Positions 53,128 through 62,645 are shown, numbered from the stretch's first letter. The stretch is 64,000 nt of DNA from Alphaproteobacteria bacterium (GCA_009995045.1 JAACQG010000007.1:117641-181640); one strand, 5' to 3'. Notes: generated by a model from the letters alone, not told the origin. Numbers and translations: made by a program.

Positions 53128-53259
53128 TATGAACTCGCAAGGATTGACGAATTGAAAGGATAAAGAAGAGAATCAAATATAAAACTCATAATAATTAGAC
53201 CATAAGTGCTGTTTGCAAGCAACATCGCTTTAAAATGTTTTTAAACTTTGCTTCTTAAT

Positions 53260-54411
53260 TTAGTCATGCAGAGAAATGATCGATGTATCGAGACCAGCCA
53301 GAACGCCGTCTTTGTTTTTACTTTTGGCATCGCTTGAAACCAGATCTGCTTGTTGTACTTTTATTTTCATTTCAGATGGCTTATCCGAATTTAAAATTGC
53401 AGTTTCACTGGTGATTCTCCCAGCTTGGTATAGCGCAATTAAGCATTGGTCAAATGAGCACATGCCGCTTGATACGTTTTGTTCCATCACCTCTCTAATC
53501 TTTGAAATATCGCCTTTTTGAATGAGTTCACGAACAAACCCCTGATTGATCATCACCTCTATCGCAGGCACCAATTTTTTCTCAACACCTGGTATGAGGC
53601 GTTGAGAAACGATTGCTTTTAAATTCATTGCTAAATTCATACGAATTTGCGCGGAAAGCTCTTCGGGGAATAGGTTAACGATGCGTTCAATTGCCTGATA
53701 TGAGTTATTGGTGTGGATTGTCGCAAGACACAAATGTCCTGTTTCTGCAATTGCCAGAGCCTGTTCCATCACCTCTCTGTCACGAATTTCACCGACCAGA
53801 ATTACATCTGGGCGTTGACGCAGAGAGTTTTTCATGGCGATTGCGTAGCTATCTGTGTCTACGCCGACTTCACGCTGCGTGATGACTGATTTTTTATGGT
53901 CGTGATAATATTCAATGGGGTCTTCAATCGTTATGATATGCCCTTCTTCACGAGAATTACGATAATCAATCATAGATGCGAGCGTGGTTGATTTACCTGA
54001 GCCCGTCATCCCGGTAATCAATACTAAGCCACGCTTTTCCATTGCGAGCTGTCCAAATATAGCAGGCAGCTTTAGTTGTTCAAAATTTGGAATTATGGAC
54101 GTGATACGACGAATAACAAGAGCGGGAAATTGGCGTTGACGCAAAACATTCACACGAAAACGGCCATGTTTTCCCATATCAAGCGCAGTGTTTAGCTCCA
54201 TCTCTGTTTCGTATTCGCGTCTTTGGCGCGTTGTTAGAATCGCAGCGAGGATCGAATTCACATCATCTTCGGTGAGTGGATTATCAGAGAGCGTTATGAG
54301 CGCCTCCTCACCGCGCAGTGTTGCGGGCTTGCCAACCGTGATATAAAGATCACTGGCGCTATTATGCTCCATGGCTGTGAGGTAGCTAAATATTAACTCA
54401 GGATCAGTCAT
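53260..54411 (-). CDS. pilU: Type IV pilus retraction ATPase PilU
   Basis: A cytosolic hexameric ATPase. 383 residues: PAS-like N-terminal part, Walker A GMTGSGKSTTLASMI (near 133), the Asp box ITIEDPIEYYHDHK, Walker B DVILVGEIRDREVMEQAL, His box TGHLCLATIHTNNS. It lacks the AIRNLIRE motif of PilT (here GFVRELIQKGDISKIREVM), which marks it as the PilU paralogue. The start overlaps the pilT stop by one base, so they are coupled. Confidence 0.93.
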   Translation of the reverse strand: MTDPELIFSYLTAMEHNSASDLYITVGKPATLRGEEALITLSDNPLTEDDVNSILAAILTTRQRREYETEMELNTALDMGKHGRFRVNVLRQRQFPALVIRRITSIIPNFEQLKLPAIFGQLAMEKRGLVLITGMTGSGKSTTLASMIDYRNSREEGHIITIEDPIEYYHDHKKSVITQREVGVDTDSYAIAMKNSLRQRPDVILVGEIRDREVMEQALAIAETGHLCLATIHTNNSYQAIERIVNLFPEELSAQIRMNLAMNLKAIVSQRLIPGVEKKLVPAIEVMINQGFVRELIQKGDISKIREVMEQNVSSGMCSFDQCLIALYQAGRITSETAILNSDKPSEMKIKVQQADLVSSDAKSKNKDGVLAGLDTSIISLHD

Positions 54412-55577
54412 TAGAAGGAATACCCGTCATCGTTGTTACCTTGCTTGCTGGGTTTATTGCCAGCGCCCATGGTGTCGAGGTTCATTTTCCCTCCTCCAAG
54501 AGAAGCACTTGCGTAACCGCTGTCGCCGTCTGTGCTTTCATCTTCCTCGTCAGTTGCCTCGAGGATGGCGCGTCGCGCTTCATCCATATCAATAATGCCC
54601 GCTTCGAGAAGATCATTCACGCAGTCTTCCATTGTGACCATGCCGTAGCGTGAGCCCGTTTGCATCATGGAGAACATTTGCGGAATTTGGTTTTCGCGAA
54701 TGAGGTTACGTACGGCGTTGGTTCCAACGAGCACCTCGAATGCACCGACGCGTCCGCCCTCAGGTTTACGGAGAAGTGTTTGCGCGACGACCCCTTGTAG
54801 GGATGACGCAAGCATCGCGCGAACCATTTCTTTGTCCCCCGTTGGGAACACATCGATCACACGGTCAATTGTTTTTGCAGCGGAGTTTGAGTGAAGTGTA
54901 CCGAACACCAAGTGACCGGTTTCCGCAGCGGTTAGCGCGAGAGAGATTGTTTCATAGTCGCGCATCTCACCGACCAGAATAACGTCTGGATCTTCACGCA
55001 GCGCGGATTTCAATGCGCGTGCGAAAGAATTTGTATCGGTTCCGACTTCGCGGTGGTTGATCAAGCTTTTTTGAGATTTGTGGAAAAATTCCACTGGATC
55101 TTCAATCGTAAGAATATGCTTTGGGTGGTGCATGTTAATGTGATTGATCATTGACGCAAGGGTTGTTGATTTACCAGAGCCCGTCGGGCCAGTGATCAGG
55201 ACGATTCCTTTTTCCAATTCAGCAAAGCGACGAATCACCGGCGGCAAGCCAAGATCAGACATCAGAGGCACTTCGGTTGGAATGGTACGGAAGACGGCAC
55301 ATGATCCAAGACGTGTGGTGAAGCCGTTGACACGAAAACGTGCCTTTTCCCCTAGAGCGATCGCGAAATCAATCTCCATATTCTTTTCGTATTCAGCGCG
55401 TTGATCTTCGGTCATCACGGAATAGAGCATTGTGCGGATGTCGTCGCTTGATAGCGGGTCTGCTTTGACACGTTTTAGCTGACCGCTTGAGCGGATGACT
55501 GGTGGGCTTCCGGCGCTAAGATGTAAGTCGGATGCGTCGTTTTGCATGGTGAATGCTAATAGCTGTGTTAAGTCCAA
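54411..55577 (-). CDS. pilT: Type IV pilus retraction ATPase PilT
   Basis: The motor that depolymerises pili for twitching. 388 residues: DLTQLLAFTMQNDASDLHLS at the N-terminus, Walker A GPTGSGKSTTLASMI, Asp box LTIEDPVEFFHKSQ, Walker B DVILVGEMRDYETISLAL, His box AETGHLVFGTLHSNSAAKTI, and the PilT-specific AVRNLIRENQIPQM. A Gly/Ser/Asp-rich tail of about 40 residues follows. The start codon is TTG, with GGAGAGAGC 1 base upstream. The 180-bp AT-rich gap before it may hold a promoter for pilTU and the secretin. Confidence 0.95.
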   Translation of the reverse strand: MDLTQLLAFTMQNDASDLHLSAGSPPVIRSSGQLKRVKADPLSSDDIRTMLYSVMTEDQRAEYEKNMEIDFAIALGEKARFRVNGFTTRLGSCAVFRTIPTEVPLMSDLGLPPVIRRFAELEKGIVLITGPTGSGKSTTLASMINHINMHHPKHILTIEDPVEFFHKSQKSLINHREVGTDTNSFARALKSALREDPDVILVGEMRDYETISLALTAAETGHLVFGTLHSNSAAKTIDRVIDVFPTGDKEMVRAMLASSLQGVVAQTLLRKPEGGRVGAFEVLVGTNAVRNLIRENQIPQMFSMMQTGSRYGMVTMEDCVNDLLEAGIIDMDEARRAILEATDEEDESTDGDSGYASASLGGGKMNLDTMGAGNKPSKQGNNDDGYSF

Positions 55578-55757
55578 TGCTCTCTCCTTTGATGAGAATG
55601 CGCCGAGAATAGCGCGAAAATGATAGTGTTTGCCTTGTGCTCTTGCCCTGTTTTTTGGGTCTTTTTAAATGATCTTTGCCTTACCGTCTTTAAGGGTAAC
55701 GTAAATTAATAAACGGAAAGTAAAAAAACGCAGACTATTTTTATATTTTATCCCTTT

Positions 55758-56576
55758 TTACAGGAAATGAGAACCTTGAAGCAGCAAAACTGTGTAAAAA
55801 GATAAAATTAACGCGGGGCCGAAGGGGAAAACGGCTTCTCCTGTACGGCTTTTCCAGACCAATGCCAATGCCACACCGATGAATCCTGAGGCTATACAGA
55901 ATGCGCCGATCGCGGGAATCCCCACCCAGACACCGACCGCGGCAAAAAACTTTACATCGCCAAAGCCAAGCGCTTCTTTTTTGAGGAGCTTTTCCATTAT
56001 AAAGCCAAGCGCCCATGCGAACACACCAAAGAGACATGCGCCGCCAATATATATCAGGAGCGATGCGGTTATATCAGGTGATTCGCCAGACAGGATGCGC
56101 ATGGTCAACGCGACCAATCCTAGAGCGAAGATGATGGCAACCAATTGATTGGGGAGGATCATGTGTTCGAAATCAATCATCATGAGCGCAATTAAAAACG
56201 GTATCATGAGAAAAAACGGCAAAGAGAACCATGTCATTCCATAGATTGCGTATATGCCTACACACCCCAAAAGCGTAAGAAGTTCGCAAGCGGGATATGT
56301 TTTGGGGATTGGCTGAGCGCAGTGACGACATTGCCCTTTGGATGAGGCCCATGATAATAAAGGAATAAGATCGCGTGGTTTTAGGAGTGTTTTGCACGAC
56401 GGGCACGCGGAACGCAGGCCATGTTCGCTCTTGCCCTTGGTAACCCATGGCAGATTGCGCGGGACACGATATGTCAGCGCACTGGCGAAGCTGCCGAACA
56501 TTAATCCGCAGATCAGAAGGACAATGATTTCAAAGGTTTGGAATTCGAATATAGGGGCATTGAGATACGCAATCAT
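55758..56576 (-). CDS. pilD: Prepilin peptidase/N-methyltransferase PilD
   Basis: Removes the prepilin leader and methylates the new N-terminus. 272 residues, polytopic. The N-terminal cytosolic zinc domain has CPSC...CRHC (about 43-46 and 68-71). The peptidase aspartates are in LMMIDFEHMILPNQ and in ALGFGDVKFFAAVGVWVG (GxGD motif). At least seven membrane helices. Length normal. It lies between the TPR protein and pilT in the operon and should process the 249-residue prepilin. Confidence 0.94.
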   Translation of the reverse strand: MIAYLNAPIFEFQTFEIIVLLICGLMFGSFASALTYRVPRNLPWVTKGKSEHGLRSACPSCKTLLKPRDLIPLLSWASSKGQCRHCAQPIPKTYPACELLTLLGCVGIYAIYGMTWFSLPFFLMIPFLIALMMIDFEHMILPNQLVAIIFALGLVALTMRILSGESPDITASLLIYIGGACLFGVFAWALGFIMEKLLKKEALGFGDVKFFAAVGVWVGIPAIGAFCIASGFIGVALALVWKSRTGEAVFPFGPALILSFYTVLLLQGSHFL

Positions 56577-56616
56577 TTAAGCCCCTACTCTCTCGCTTGG
56601 TTTACACAGCTATGAT

Positions 56617-57687
56617 TTAACGAAGGCTTGAGAGGCGTTCGAAAATGGCATCGCGTGGGATCAAATCACCCTTACCGTATAGTGTGTCCGTTTCCAAAGC
56701 TTGTTCGTAGAGAGAGATTGCTTGCTGTTTATCTCCCGCAGTATCCGCTACAACCGCCATGTTAAAGATGTGAGATGGGTTATTTGGTTCAATACTTGCG
56801 GCGATACCGAGATAGCGAATTGCGTCTTCGTATTCACCCAAAGCGGCTTTTGCAACGGCGATTTGGGCGACGATACCGACATTTTTGCTGTTTTTCTCTC
56901 GTAGGTCCATGAGCTGACGAAGGGCGACGGCGGGATATTTTTGACCAATAAGGCCCAGCATATTGACGCGGGATTCAACATTATCAGGGCGAAGTTCAAG
57001 CAGCTCCTCATAAGCTTGAACGGCGAAATCATCTTGCCCGAGGCGCTGATACGCTTCTGCTCGTCCCATTAAAATGTTCGGGTCACGCTTATTTTTAGCG
57101 TACATGGCTTCATACATATCCAATGCAGCGTCAAAACGACCGAGTTTCATAGCGCGCTCTGCGGCTACAAGCTCCGCCTTGGTAGAGCTGCTGCTGTAAT
57201 CTTTCGTGACAACAATTAATTTTGTGCCTGGCTCATCAGCCGGGCTGATTTTACGGGGAGCGCCTTTGCGTCCAATTTCTGAGCGTGGAATGTTTTGCTC
57301 CGCATCAAAGAACAAACCATCATCCGCGTTCTCTTGTGCTTGCGTTTCGGGAATTTGCGGGATGATCGTTGATTGATCCATTGCAGCTTTTGCATTTGCA
57401 GCCTCTGGATCTGATAGCTCATTGATTTCAGGTTGAGGGGCAGTTTCTGGAACAGGCTCAGGCATAACCTCGATAACTTCTGTTTGCTCTGAAACGTCTT
57501 CGGCGGGCATTGCACCCTCAATGTCATTAAGAACGTCATTAATGTCCATTCCTTCATCCGCAGGCATTTCTTCAGGCGCCAATTCAGGTAAATCTTGCGC
57601 ATAAGATTTAAGAGGGAGCGCGATAGCCGTCGATAAGACCAACGACATTAGAATGTTTTTGCGGAGTGTGTTTGCGTGTTTAGACAT
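56617..57687 (-). CDS. Exported TPR protein of the pilus cluster
   Basis: 356 residues with a signal peptide (ILMSLVLSTAIALPLKSYAQ). An acidic, Pro/Gln-rich linker (ELAPEEMPADEGMDINDVLN...EVMPEPVPETAPQPEINE) leads to a C-terminal TPR domain of about six repeats: AERAMKLGRFDAALDMYEAM, RAEAYQRLGQDDFAVQAYEE, AKAALGEYEDAIRYLGIAAS, DTAGDKQQAISLYEQALETD. MSHA systems carry a TPR protein (MshN) at a comparable place; PilF-like roles in secretin assembly are possible (inference). Confidence 0.88.
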   Translation of the reverse strand: MSKHANTLRKNILMSLVLSTAIALPLKSYAQDLPELAPEEMPADEGMDINDVLNDIEGAMPAEDVSEQTEVIEVMPEPVPETAPQPEINELSDPEAANAKAAMDQSTIIPQIPETQAQENADDGLFFDAEQNIPRSEIGRKGAPRKISPADEPGTKLIVVTKDYSSSSTKAELVAAERAMKLGRFDAALDMYEAMYAKNKRDPNILMGRAEAYQRLGQDDFAVQAYEELLELRPDNVESRVNMLGLIGQKYPAVALRQLMDLREKNSKNVGIVAQIAVAKAALGEYEDAIRYLGIAASIEPNNPSHIFNMAVVADTAGDKQQAISLYEQALETDTLYGKGDLIPRDAIFERLSSLR

Positions 57688-57769
57688 GCCTTAACCTTAA
57701 TATTTAATTTTGCATCACGTGATGTGAATTTGGCGGGAATCACTTAAAGCGATTAACGATTTGATTCTA

Positions 57770-58507
57770 TCACGCTGCGGCGGGTTTCTCAATAAAATGT
57801 AAGAAGGCGCGTTCAAGGTTTTCACAATGAGTTTGCTTCTTTAAATTCGATGGGGTTCCAGTGAACTGGATGTGTCCGTCATGCAGCACAGCGACATTGT
57901 CACAAATTTCGTCCATATCCGCTAGAATGTGGGAGCTTAAAAAGATTGTACGTCCCTCAGATTTTATATTCATGAGCATATCTTTGACGAGCGTACGGGC
58001 GCGCGGGTCAAGGCCACTCATTGGTTCATCGAGGATTAATAGCTTGCAGTTTGTCAGCACCGTGCCGAGAAGGCCTAGCTTTTGGCGCATCCCTTTAGAA
58101 TAGGTTTGCACGCGACGTTTTAGCGCATTTTTGTCCAAAGCGAGTTTTTCGGCGTATTCGTAGAACACATCGTCACTTACCTTTTGACCGTACAGCTTGA
58201 GGGAAAAGCGCAAGAACTCTAGGCCCGTTAAAAACCATGGAGGGTCAAAACGTTCAGGGAGATAAGCAAGATTTTGCTTACTTTCCGCGTTGGTGCACGG
58301 CTTGCCGAAGATAGAAATTTCTCCTTCGCGCTGAGATCGTAATCCGAGTATGGATTTTATGAGTGTCGTCTTGCCGGCGCCATTGAGGCCGATCAAGCCA
58401 AAAAACTCACCGGGTTGGGTTTGTAGAGAAATATCAGATATGACGTCATTTGCGCCATCATATGATACATAAACAGAATCAATGTTGAGTGTTGGTGTTT
58501 GTGACAT
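57770..58507 (-). CDS. ABC transporter ATP-binding protein in the pilus cluster
   Basis: 245 residues with Walker A GLNGAGKTTLIKSI, Q-loop LAYLPERFDPPWFLTG, signature YSKGMRQKLGLLGTVLT, Walker B LLILDEPMSGLDPRARTLVK and switch H in IFLSSHILADMDEICD. It is of the ABC-2 exporter type. It lies 5 bp after the pilP-like gene and pairs by type with the permease at 50456. In Myxococcus, PilH/PilI form an ABC transporter needed for pilus assembly; the same role is inferred. Confidence 0.92.
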   Translation of the reverse strand: MSQTPTLNIDSVYVSYDGANDVISDISLQTQPGEFFGLIGLNGAGKTTLIKSILGLRSQREGEISIFGKPCTNAESKQNLAYLPERFDPPWFLTGLEFLRFSLKLYGQKVSDDVFYEYAEKLALDKNALKRRVQTYSKGMRQKLGLLGTVLTNCKLLILDEPMSGLDPRARTLVKDMLMNIKSEGRTIFLSSHILADMDEICDNVAVLHDGHIQFTGTPSNLKKQTHCENLERAFLHFIEKPAAA

Positions 58508-58512
58508 TTTTT

Positions 58513-59088
58513 TTAACCTGGAAGGAACATGCGGTTATCAATGTTAAAGCGTTGGTGGGCGCGCAATCGGATCGGTATAATTTGATTGGTATATTCATCA
58601 AACCATTTGATTTCGATATATTGCTTAAACACTTTTAAATCGATGGCCTCTTCGGGAATTGCGTCTGGTGTTACGCGTTTTCCATTTAACCATATTGTCC
58701 AATTTTTGTTACCTTTATATGCAATGCCGCTTAATGCGATATTTCTTTCTTCGGGCGGGGGCATTACCCGCTCATCGTCTGTATCTGTACCAAGCACTCT
58801 GCCTATTTCAGAATCTGTTGGCGCCCTATTTTGGCCTGTTGAATTACGAGCATCTTCGATTGCGACCTGCTCCCAATACGTAAACAAAAGGGAGGGGAAC
58901 GTATCGACAGAAAATTGATACTTAACTTTTTCAGGTGTTTGCGCGAGTGATGACGCGTCAGCATTTTCTTGCGCTGGTTCACTCGGCGCATTTTGTTCTT
59001 GTGCGACAGGAACATCTTGAGCCATCGCATTCGAATTGATTGAGAGGCTAAAAACAGCGACACCTAGTAAGAGAAGATATTTTTTCAT
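58513..59088 (-). CDS. PilP/MshK/GspC-like periplasmic pilus alignment protein
   Basis: 191 residues from ATG 59088 (MKKYLLLLG), chosen for its GGAGGG ribosome binding site; an upstream GTG/ATG in the same frame would add ten polar residues. Signal peptide LLLLGVAVFSLSINSNAMAQ, a Gln/Ala/Glu-rich linker, then a C-terminal homology-region-like beta domain: NIALSGIAYKGNKNWTIWLN, GKRVTPDAIPEEAIDLKVFK and the last strand EIKWFDEYTNQIIPIRL. This is the layout of PilP/MshK, which links inner-membrane PilNO to the secretin. Confidence 0.72.
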   Translation of the reverse strand: MKKYLLLLGVAVFSLSINSNAMAQDVPVAQEQNAPSEPAQENADASSLAQTPEKVKYQFSVDTFPSLLFTYWEQVAIEDARNSTGQNRAPTDSEIGRVLGTDTDDERVMPPPEERNIALSGIAYKGNKNWTIWLNGKRVTPDAIPEEAIDLKVFKQYIEIKWFDEYTNQIIPIRLRAHQRFNIDNRMFLPG

Positions 59089-59089
59089 T

Positions 59090-59737
59090 TTATTGCCCTC
59101 CTCCGTTATTGGTCTCATCGGTGGTTATAGGTATCATTGTGCGCCATGATAATTCGAGATTAGCCTTTACAAGTGGTGGCGGATTTTTGCTCGCAATGGC
59201 GCGAAGGACTACACCGTTCAAATCTGATTCCCGTTTAATAGATATATTTTCAATAGATATATGTCCGGGGAAATACTCATCCATGAGGTATATGTAACGA
59301 TAAACATCAAGGTCATTTAACGCCTCGATATTTATCTGGATTGGGCTTTTTAAAATTTGATGGTCTGCTTTTATAGCCTGTGTGTTTTCCTCAAATTCTC
59401 CACCAGCTATACTTGCAACTGCCGAGATAACACTAGAGCGATCTTGTATTTCTTGCAGCACGAGTTCGGCTTTGCGACGGCTTTGGGTGTCAAAAAAGCC
59501 TCTGTCTTTAAGGGCTTTGTATGTATCTAGCTGCTGATCCAATTGATCAAATTCGACCAAAAGCCCATCTATATCAGCCTTAAGTGTGCTGACCTTGCCG
59601 CGCATAGTGCGTAATTCACGATCTTTGCTTGTTTTTTGCGGCATGAAATACATGTACGCGGACAAGCCGAAGACAGTGTTTAACGCCAACAGAACTGCAA
59701 GAATTATAATGCGACGGAAACCGAGTATCTTTATCAT
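59090..59737 (-). CDS. Type IV pilus inner-membrane platform protein PilO-like
   Basis: 215 residues: one N-terminal membrane helix (IIILAVLLALNTVFGLSAYM), a long periplasmic coiled coil (RELRTMRGKVSTLKADIDGL, LVEFDQLDQQLDTYKALKDR) and a ferredoxin-like C-terminal domain (SPIQINIEALNDLDVYRYIY, then the MDEYFPGHISIENISIKR strand-turn). This is the PilO/GspM plan. ATG overlaps the PilMN stop by 4 bp and the next gene follows after 1 bp, so the three are translationally coupled. Confidence 0.78.
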   Translation of the reverse strand: MIKILGFRRIIILAVLLALNTVFGLSAYMYFMPQKTSKDRELRTMRGKVSTLKADIDGLLVEFDQLDQQLDTYKALKDRGFFDTQSRRKAELVLQEIQDRSSVISAVASIAGGEFEENTQAIKADHQILKSPIQINIEALNDLDVYRYIYLMDEYFPGHISIENISIKRESDLNGVVLRAIASKNPPPLVKANLELSWRTMIPITTDETNNGGGQ

Positions 59738-61374
59738 TGCGTTTTCGCCTCCATTAATGGGCCTTCAATCTTAATTTCAGCAAGGAAGTCCTGCGCTAGA
59801 TCGTTTGTTTTAAGATCACCTGTCTCGACGATCAGCCCTTCCGTGTATTCGTAATCTTTTAACAGCTTCGTTATCTTTACATCGTAGCCTTTAAGGTTTT
59901 TTGACAAACGATCACCGAGATCGCGGACTTCGGTATTACCTTTTTCAATGTCTGCTGTGCTGGGGTAAGATATTTGAAGCGTTGTTTCATATAATGGCTT
60001 AGGTTTGTTCCTATCATTAGAAAAACTTCGCATACCTTGTTCAGCAACATCATCATCAAGAGCCTTAATACCGATTGAATCCACGCGAAGGTCTTTACCA
60101 ATTGCGGTCCCTACGCTGTTAAAGAAATCAATCACATCAATTGTTTTGCTTTCAATTTCTTTTTCAGCATTGATAGATGCTTGCACCAATTTCACGTCAA
60201 AACCCAGCTCTGATTTTTTTGCTAATTCTTTTTGATATTGCACATCAAGCTGCGCTCTCTGATTTGTAGAAGCCTCAAGATCATTGTTAATTGAAGCGAG
60301 TGAATTAAAGGTCGTGAATGACTGATACCCTAAGAATGCCCCGCTTAATAAAAGCAACACAGAAGCGGCCATTGCCGCTTGGCGCGGTTTTGTCAGCGCA
60401 TCAACTTGCGCTGATTTCATTGGCAAAATGAGTGAGCCTTTGCGTGCGGACCACGCGACATGAAGAACATCCGCATAATTGGCATCGCCTTCTTGAAGGC
60501 GCCCAAGGCGAATATTCAAGAGCTTTGCGGCGTCGTAAGAGGCCATGGTGAAAAGGTTTGCGCCGTGCGATGTATCGACTAAACCTGTTAGCAAATCGCC
60601 CGAGGTCTGATCGGCGATGATGATAATATCGAGCGTATCATCGGGGACATATCCGAAACGAGCAAGATAGCTCATCGTGGATTTCAACTCGTCATTGACT
60701 TCACTCGCCCATTTTTGGTGATTGCCAACATCTTCAGTGACGGGAGTCATGCGCGTTAATGCGATTTCTCCGTTCTTTGTTACAATCTGCCTTAAACCGC
60801 CGCCTTTATGTTGACCAACAAAGACACACCATTTTGCAGCTTTTGCTTTTTTATCTTTTGATAAGCGCTCGGATAATGCCTTAAGCATATCCGATGATTC
60901 AACGGGTAGCAGCCCAAAGCCAGCGATTGACGCCATAGATTTTGATGCAGCAGACATGGTTTGATTAAATTGTGTAGAATTGGGGACAGCAGCAAAGATA
61001 TAGATATCTGCGGCTAGCTGCCCTTCCGCTTTAGCAATCTTCTCCCTCAATGGAAAAGCAGCGCGCACTGGGTAATTTGGGAATGCTACATTCAGCTTAC
61101 GACGAACCATTGCAGCTTTATCGCCGAATAATGCGCCGGATTTAATCACTTTTTCTTTGCGATAATGTTGCTCGACCATATCATTGAGTATCAAAATGGG
61201 CTTTCCACCACATTTTTTTACCACAAGATTTAGAAGGTGCGCCTCGAAATCTTCTAAAGCCCAATCAACACTATCAACAAGATCAACACCTTTTGGCGCC
61301 GCGCTGAATACGTGTAAAGCTTCGTCAGATACGAGAAGAACAGTTTTACTGCTAGATAAAAAACTAAGAGACAT
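59734..61374 (-). CDS. PilM-PilN fusion-like (GspL-type) pilus assembly protein
   Basis: 546 residues combining two functions. Residues 1-310 form an actin-like cytosolic domain (TVLLVSDEALHVFSAAP, PILILNDMVEQHYRKE, KWCVFVGQHKGGGLRQIVTK, DTLDIIIIADQT) resembling PilM. A single membrane helix (AAMAASVLLLLSGAFLGYQ, about 335-353) follows. Then come a coiled coil (NNDLEASTNQRAQLDVQYQK) and a PilN-like periplasmic domain (TIDVIDFFNSVGTAIGKDLR, LYETTLQISYPS). In most T4P systems these are two genes; GspL of type II secretion joins them. Overlaps pilO by 4 bp. Confidence 0.8.
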   Translation of the reverse strand: MSLSFLSSSKTVLLVSDEALHVFSAAPKGVDLVDSVDWALEDFEAHLLNLVVKKCGGKPILILNDMVEQHYRKEKVIKSGALFGDKAAMVRRKLNVAFPNYPVRAAFPLREKIAKAEGQLAADIYIFAAVPNSTQFNQTMSAASKSMASIAGFGLLPVESSDMLKALSERLSKDKKAKAAKWCVFVGQHKGGGLRQIVTKNGEIALTRMTPVTEDVGNHQKWASEVNDELKSTMSYLARFGYVPDDTLDIIIIADQTSGDLLTGLVDTSHGANLFTMASYDAAKLLNIRLGRLQEGDANYADVLHVAWSARKGSLILPMKSAQVDALTKPRQAAMAASVLLLLSGAFLGYQSFTTFNSLASINNDLEASTNQRAQLDVQYQKELAKKSELGFDVKLVQASINAEKEIESKTIDVIDFFNSVGTAIGKDLRVDSIGIKALDDDVAEQGMRSFSNDRNKPKPLYETTLQISYPSTADIEKGNTEVRDLGDRLSKNLKGYDVKITKLLKDYEYTEGLIVETGDLKTNDLAQDFLAEIKIEGPLMEAKTQ

Positions 61375-61388
61375 GCAACCTTTCCTTT

Positions 61389-62645
61389 TTAAAAGTCCAT
61401 AAAGTTGCCGAGATTCATATAGATTGGACCTAGACTACCGGCGGCAATCCACGCAATCATCAAACCCAGGATTGCGGTCAATGTTGGTTGAATTAATTCA
61501 ATCATTCCATCAATCGCTTCATTAACATCTTGTGTGTAGAAATCAGACACCTGATCCAACACTGGTGATAGCTTACCTGATTCTTCCCCAACCTTCACCA
61601 TACGAATAACAAGACTTGGAAATTCACCACAGCCGTTAAACGCTTCAGAAAGAGGGCTACCAGATTGAACAAGGCGCTCAACGGTTTTCATCGCATCAAT
61701 CATTACTAAATTGCTAACCGTTTGGCGTGCAGATTTAAGACCGTTAACAACGTCAATACCGCTGGAAAAGAGCGCGGCAAATGTTTGCGAATAACGTGCA
61801 ATTGTAATCTTACGGATCAAGCCGCCGAATACAGGCAACGTTAAAAAGATCATATCAACACGGTAAGCGACGCTTTCCGAGCTTTTATGCGCAACTTTCA
61901 TGAGAAAATAAGCCAATGCAGGAACACCCAATACTATAAAGCCGCCATAAATAGGAATACCCAAGACAGAGAATGCCGGCGTAGAAAAGAAATTAGATGT
62001 GTTAATGAGCGCCACGGTAAACCATGGGAGATCAAGACTTAAGAACTTCAGGAAGCCTACGATTTGCGGCACAACAATCATCATCATAAATGTAATGGTT
62101 AGCAAAACAACAAATGTCACGATAATCGGATAACGTGTCGCTTTTTTAATTTTAGAGTTAATGCCATCAACCCATTTCAGATATTTGATCAACTGATTGT
62201 AAGAAGAGGTTAGATCCCCCGTCTCTTCACCAGCTGAAACCAATGAAATGTATATGTTTGTGAATATCTTAGGATGCTTGTTCAGCGCCTCCGACAACGA
62301 AGACCCATCAGATACATCGCGGTGAATATCGGTCAGCATGTCAGAGAGGGTTGGATTTTCTGTTGTATCACGAATATCACCGAGCGCGTCCAGAAGCGGC
62401 ACGCCCGAGCTTTGCATTTGCTCCATATGGACGAATAATTGAATAAGGTCGCGTGTCTTGACCTTTGGCTTACCCAAACCACCCAGCAAGGCAGATTTTG
62501 GGCTGCTACTGATTACGGAACAATCGACTAGCTCCAAACCCGCGGTTTGAAGCTGTTTATAGAGATCCGCCTCGCTGCCAGCAGCGATCGAGCCGCGAAT
62601 TGGGCGGCCGGCCTCATTTATTGCTTTGTATTTATAACGCTCTAT
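61389..62645 (-). CDS. pilC: Type IV pilus inner-membrane platform protein PilC (GspF family), ATA start
   Basis: The polytopic platform protein. Two repeated T2SSF domains (TRDLIQLFVHMEQMQSSGVP and ITIARYSQTFAALFSSGIDV) each precede helices (IIVTFVVLLTITFMMMIVV). The conserved N-terminus ERYKYKAINEAGRPIRGSIA continues upstream of the first standard start. The only TTG (62537) would remove 36 conserved residues. No ATG/GTG/TTG occurs in frame back to the upstream stop near the pilB end. The best start is ATA 62645, 8 bases after GGGG. About 418 aa, normal for PilC. An annotator using standard starts would truncate it. Confidence 0.9.
   Translation of the reverse strand: MERYKYKAINEAGRPIRGSIAAGSEADLYKQLQTAGLELVDCSVISSSPKSALLGGLGKPKVKTRDLIQLFVHMEQMQSSGVPLLDALGDIRDTTENPTLSDMLTDIHRDVSDGSSLSEALNKHPKIFTNIYISLVSAGEETGDLTSSYNQLIKYLKWVDGINSKIKKATRYPIIVTFVVLLTITFMMMIVVPQIVGFLKFLSLDLPWFTVALINTSNFFSTPAFSVLGIPIYGGFIVLGVPALAYFLMKVAHKSSESVAYRVDMIFLTLPVFGGLIRKITIARYSQTFAALFSSGIDVVNGLKSARQTVSNLVMIDAMKTVERLVQSGSPLSEAFNGCGEFPSLVIRMVKVGEESGKLSPVLDQVSDFYTQDVNEAIDGMIELIQPTLTAILGLMIAWIAAGSLGPIYMNLGNFMDF

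Noticed and set aside
54667-55404. Plus-strand ORFs opposite pilT
   Set aside because: Arg/Ser/Pro-rich shadow translations of a highly conserved ATPase.
61389-62537. PilC starting at TTG 62537
   Set aside because: This would remove 36 residues that are clearly homologous to the PilC/GspF N-terminus; the frame continues open upstream to an ATA with a good ribosome binding site.
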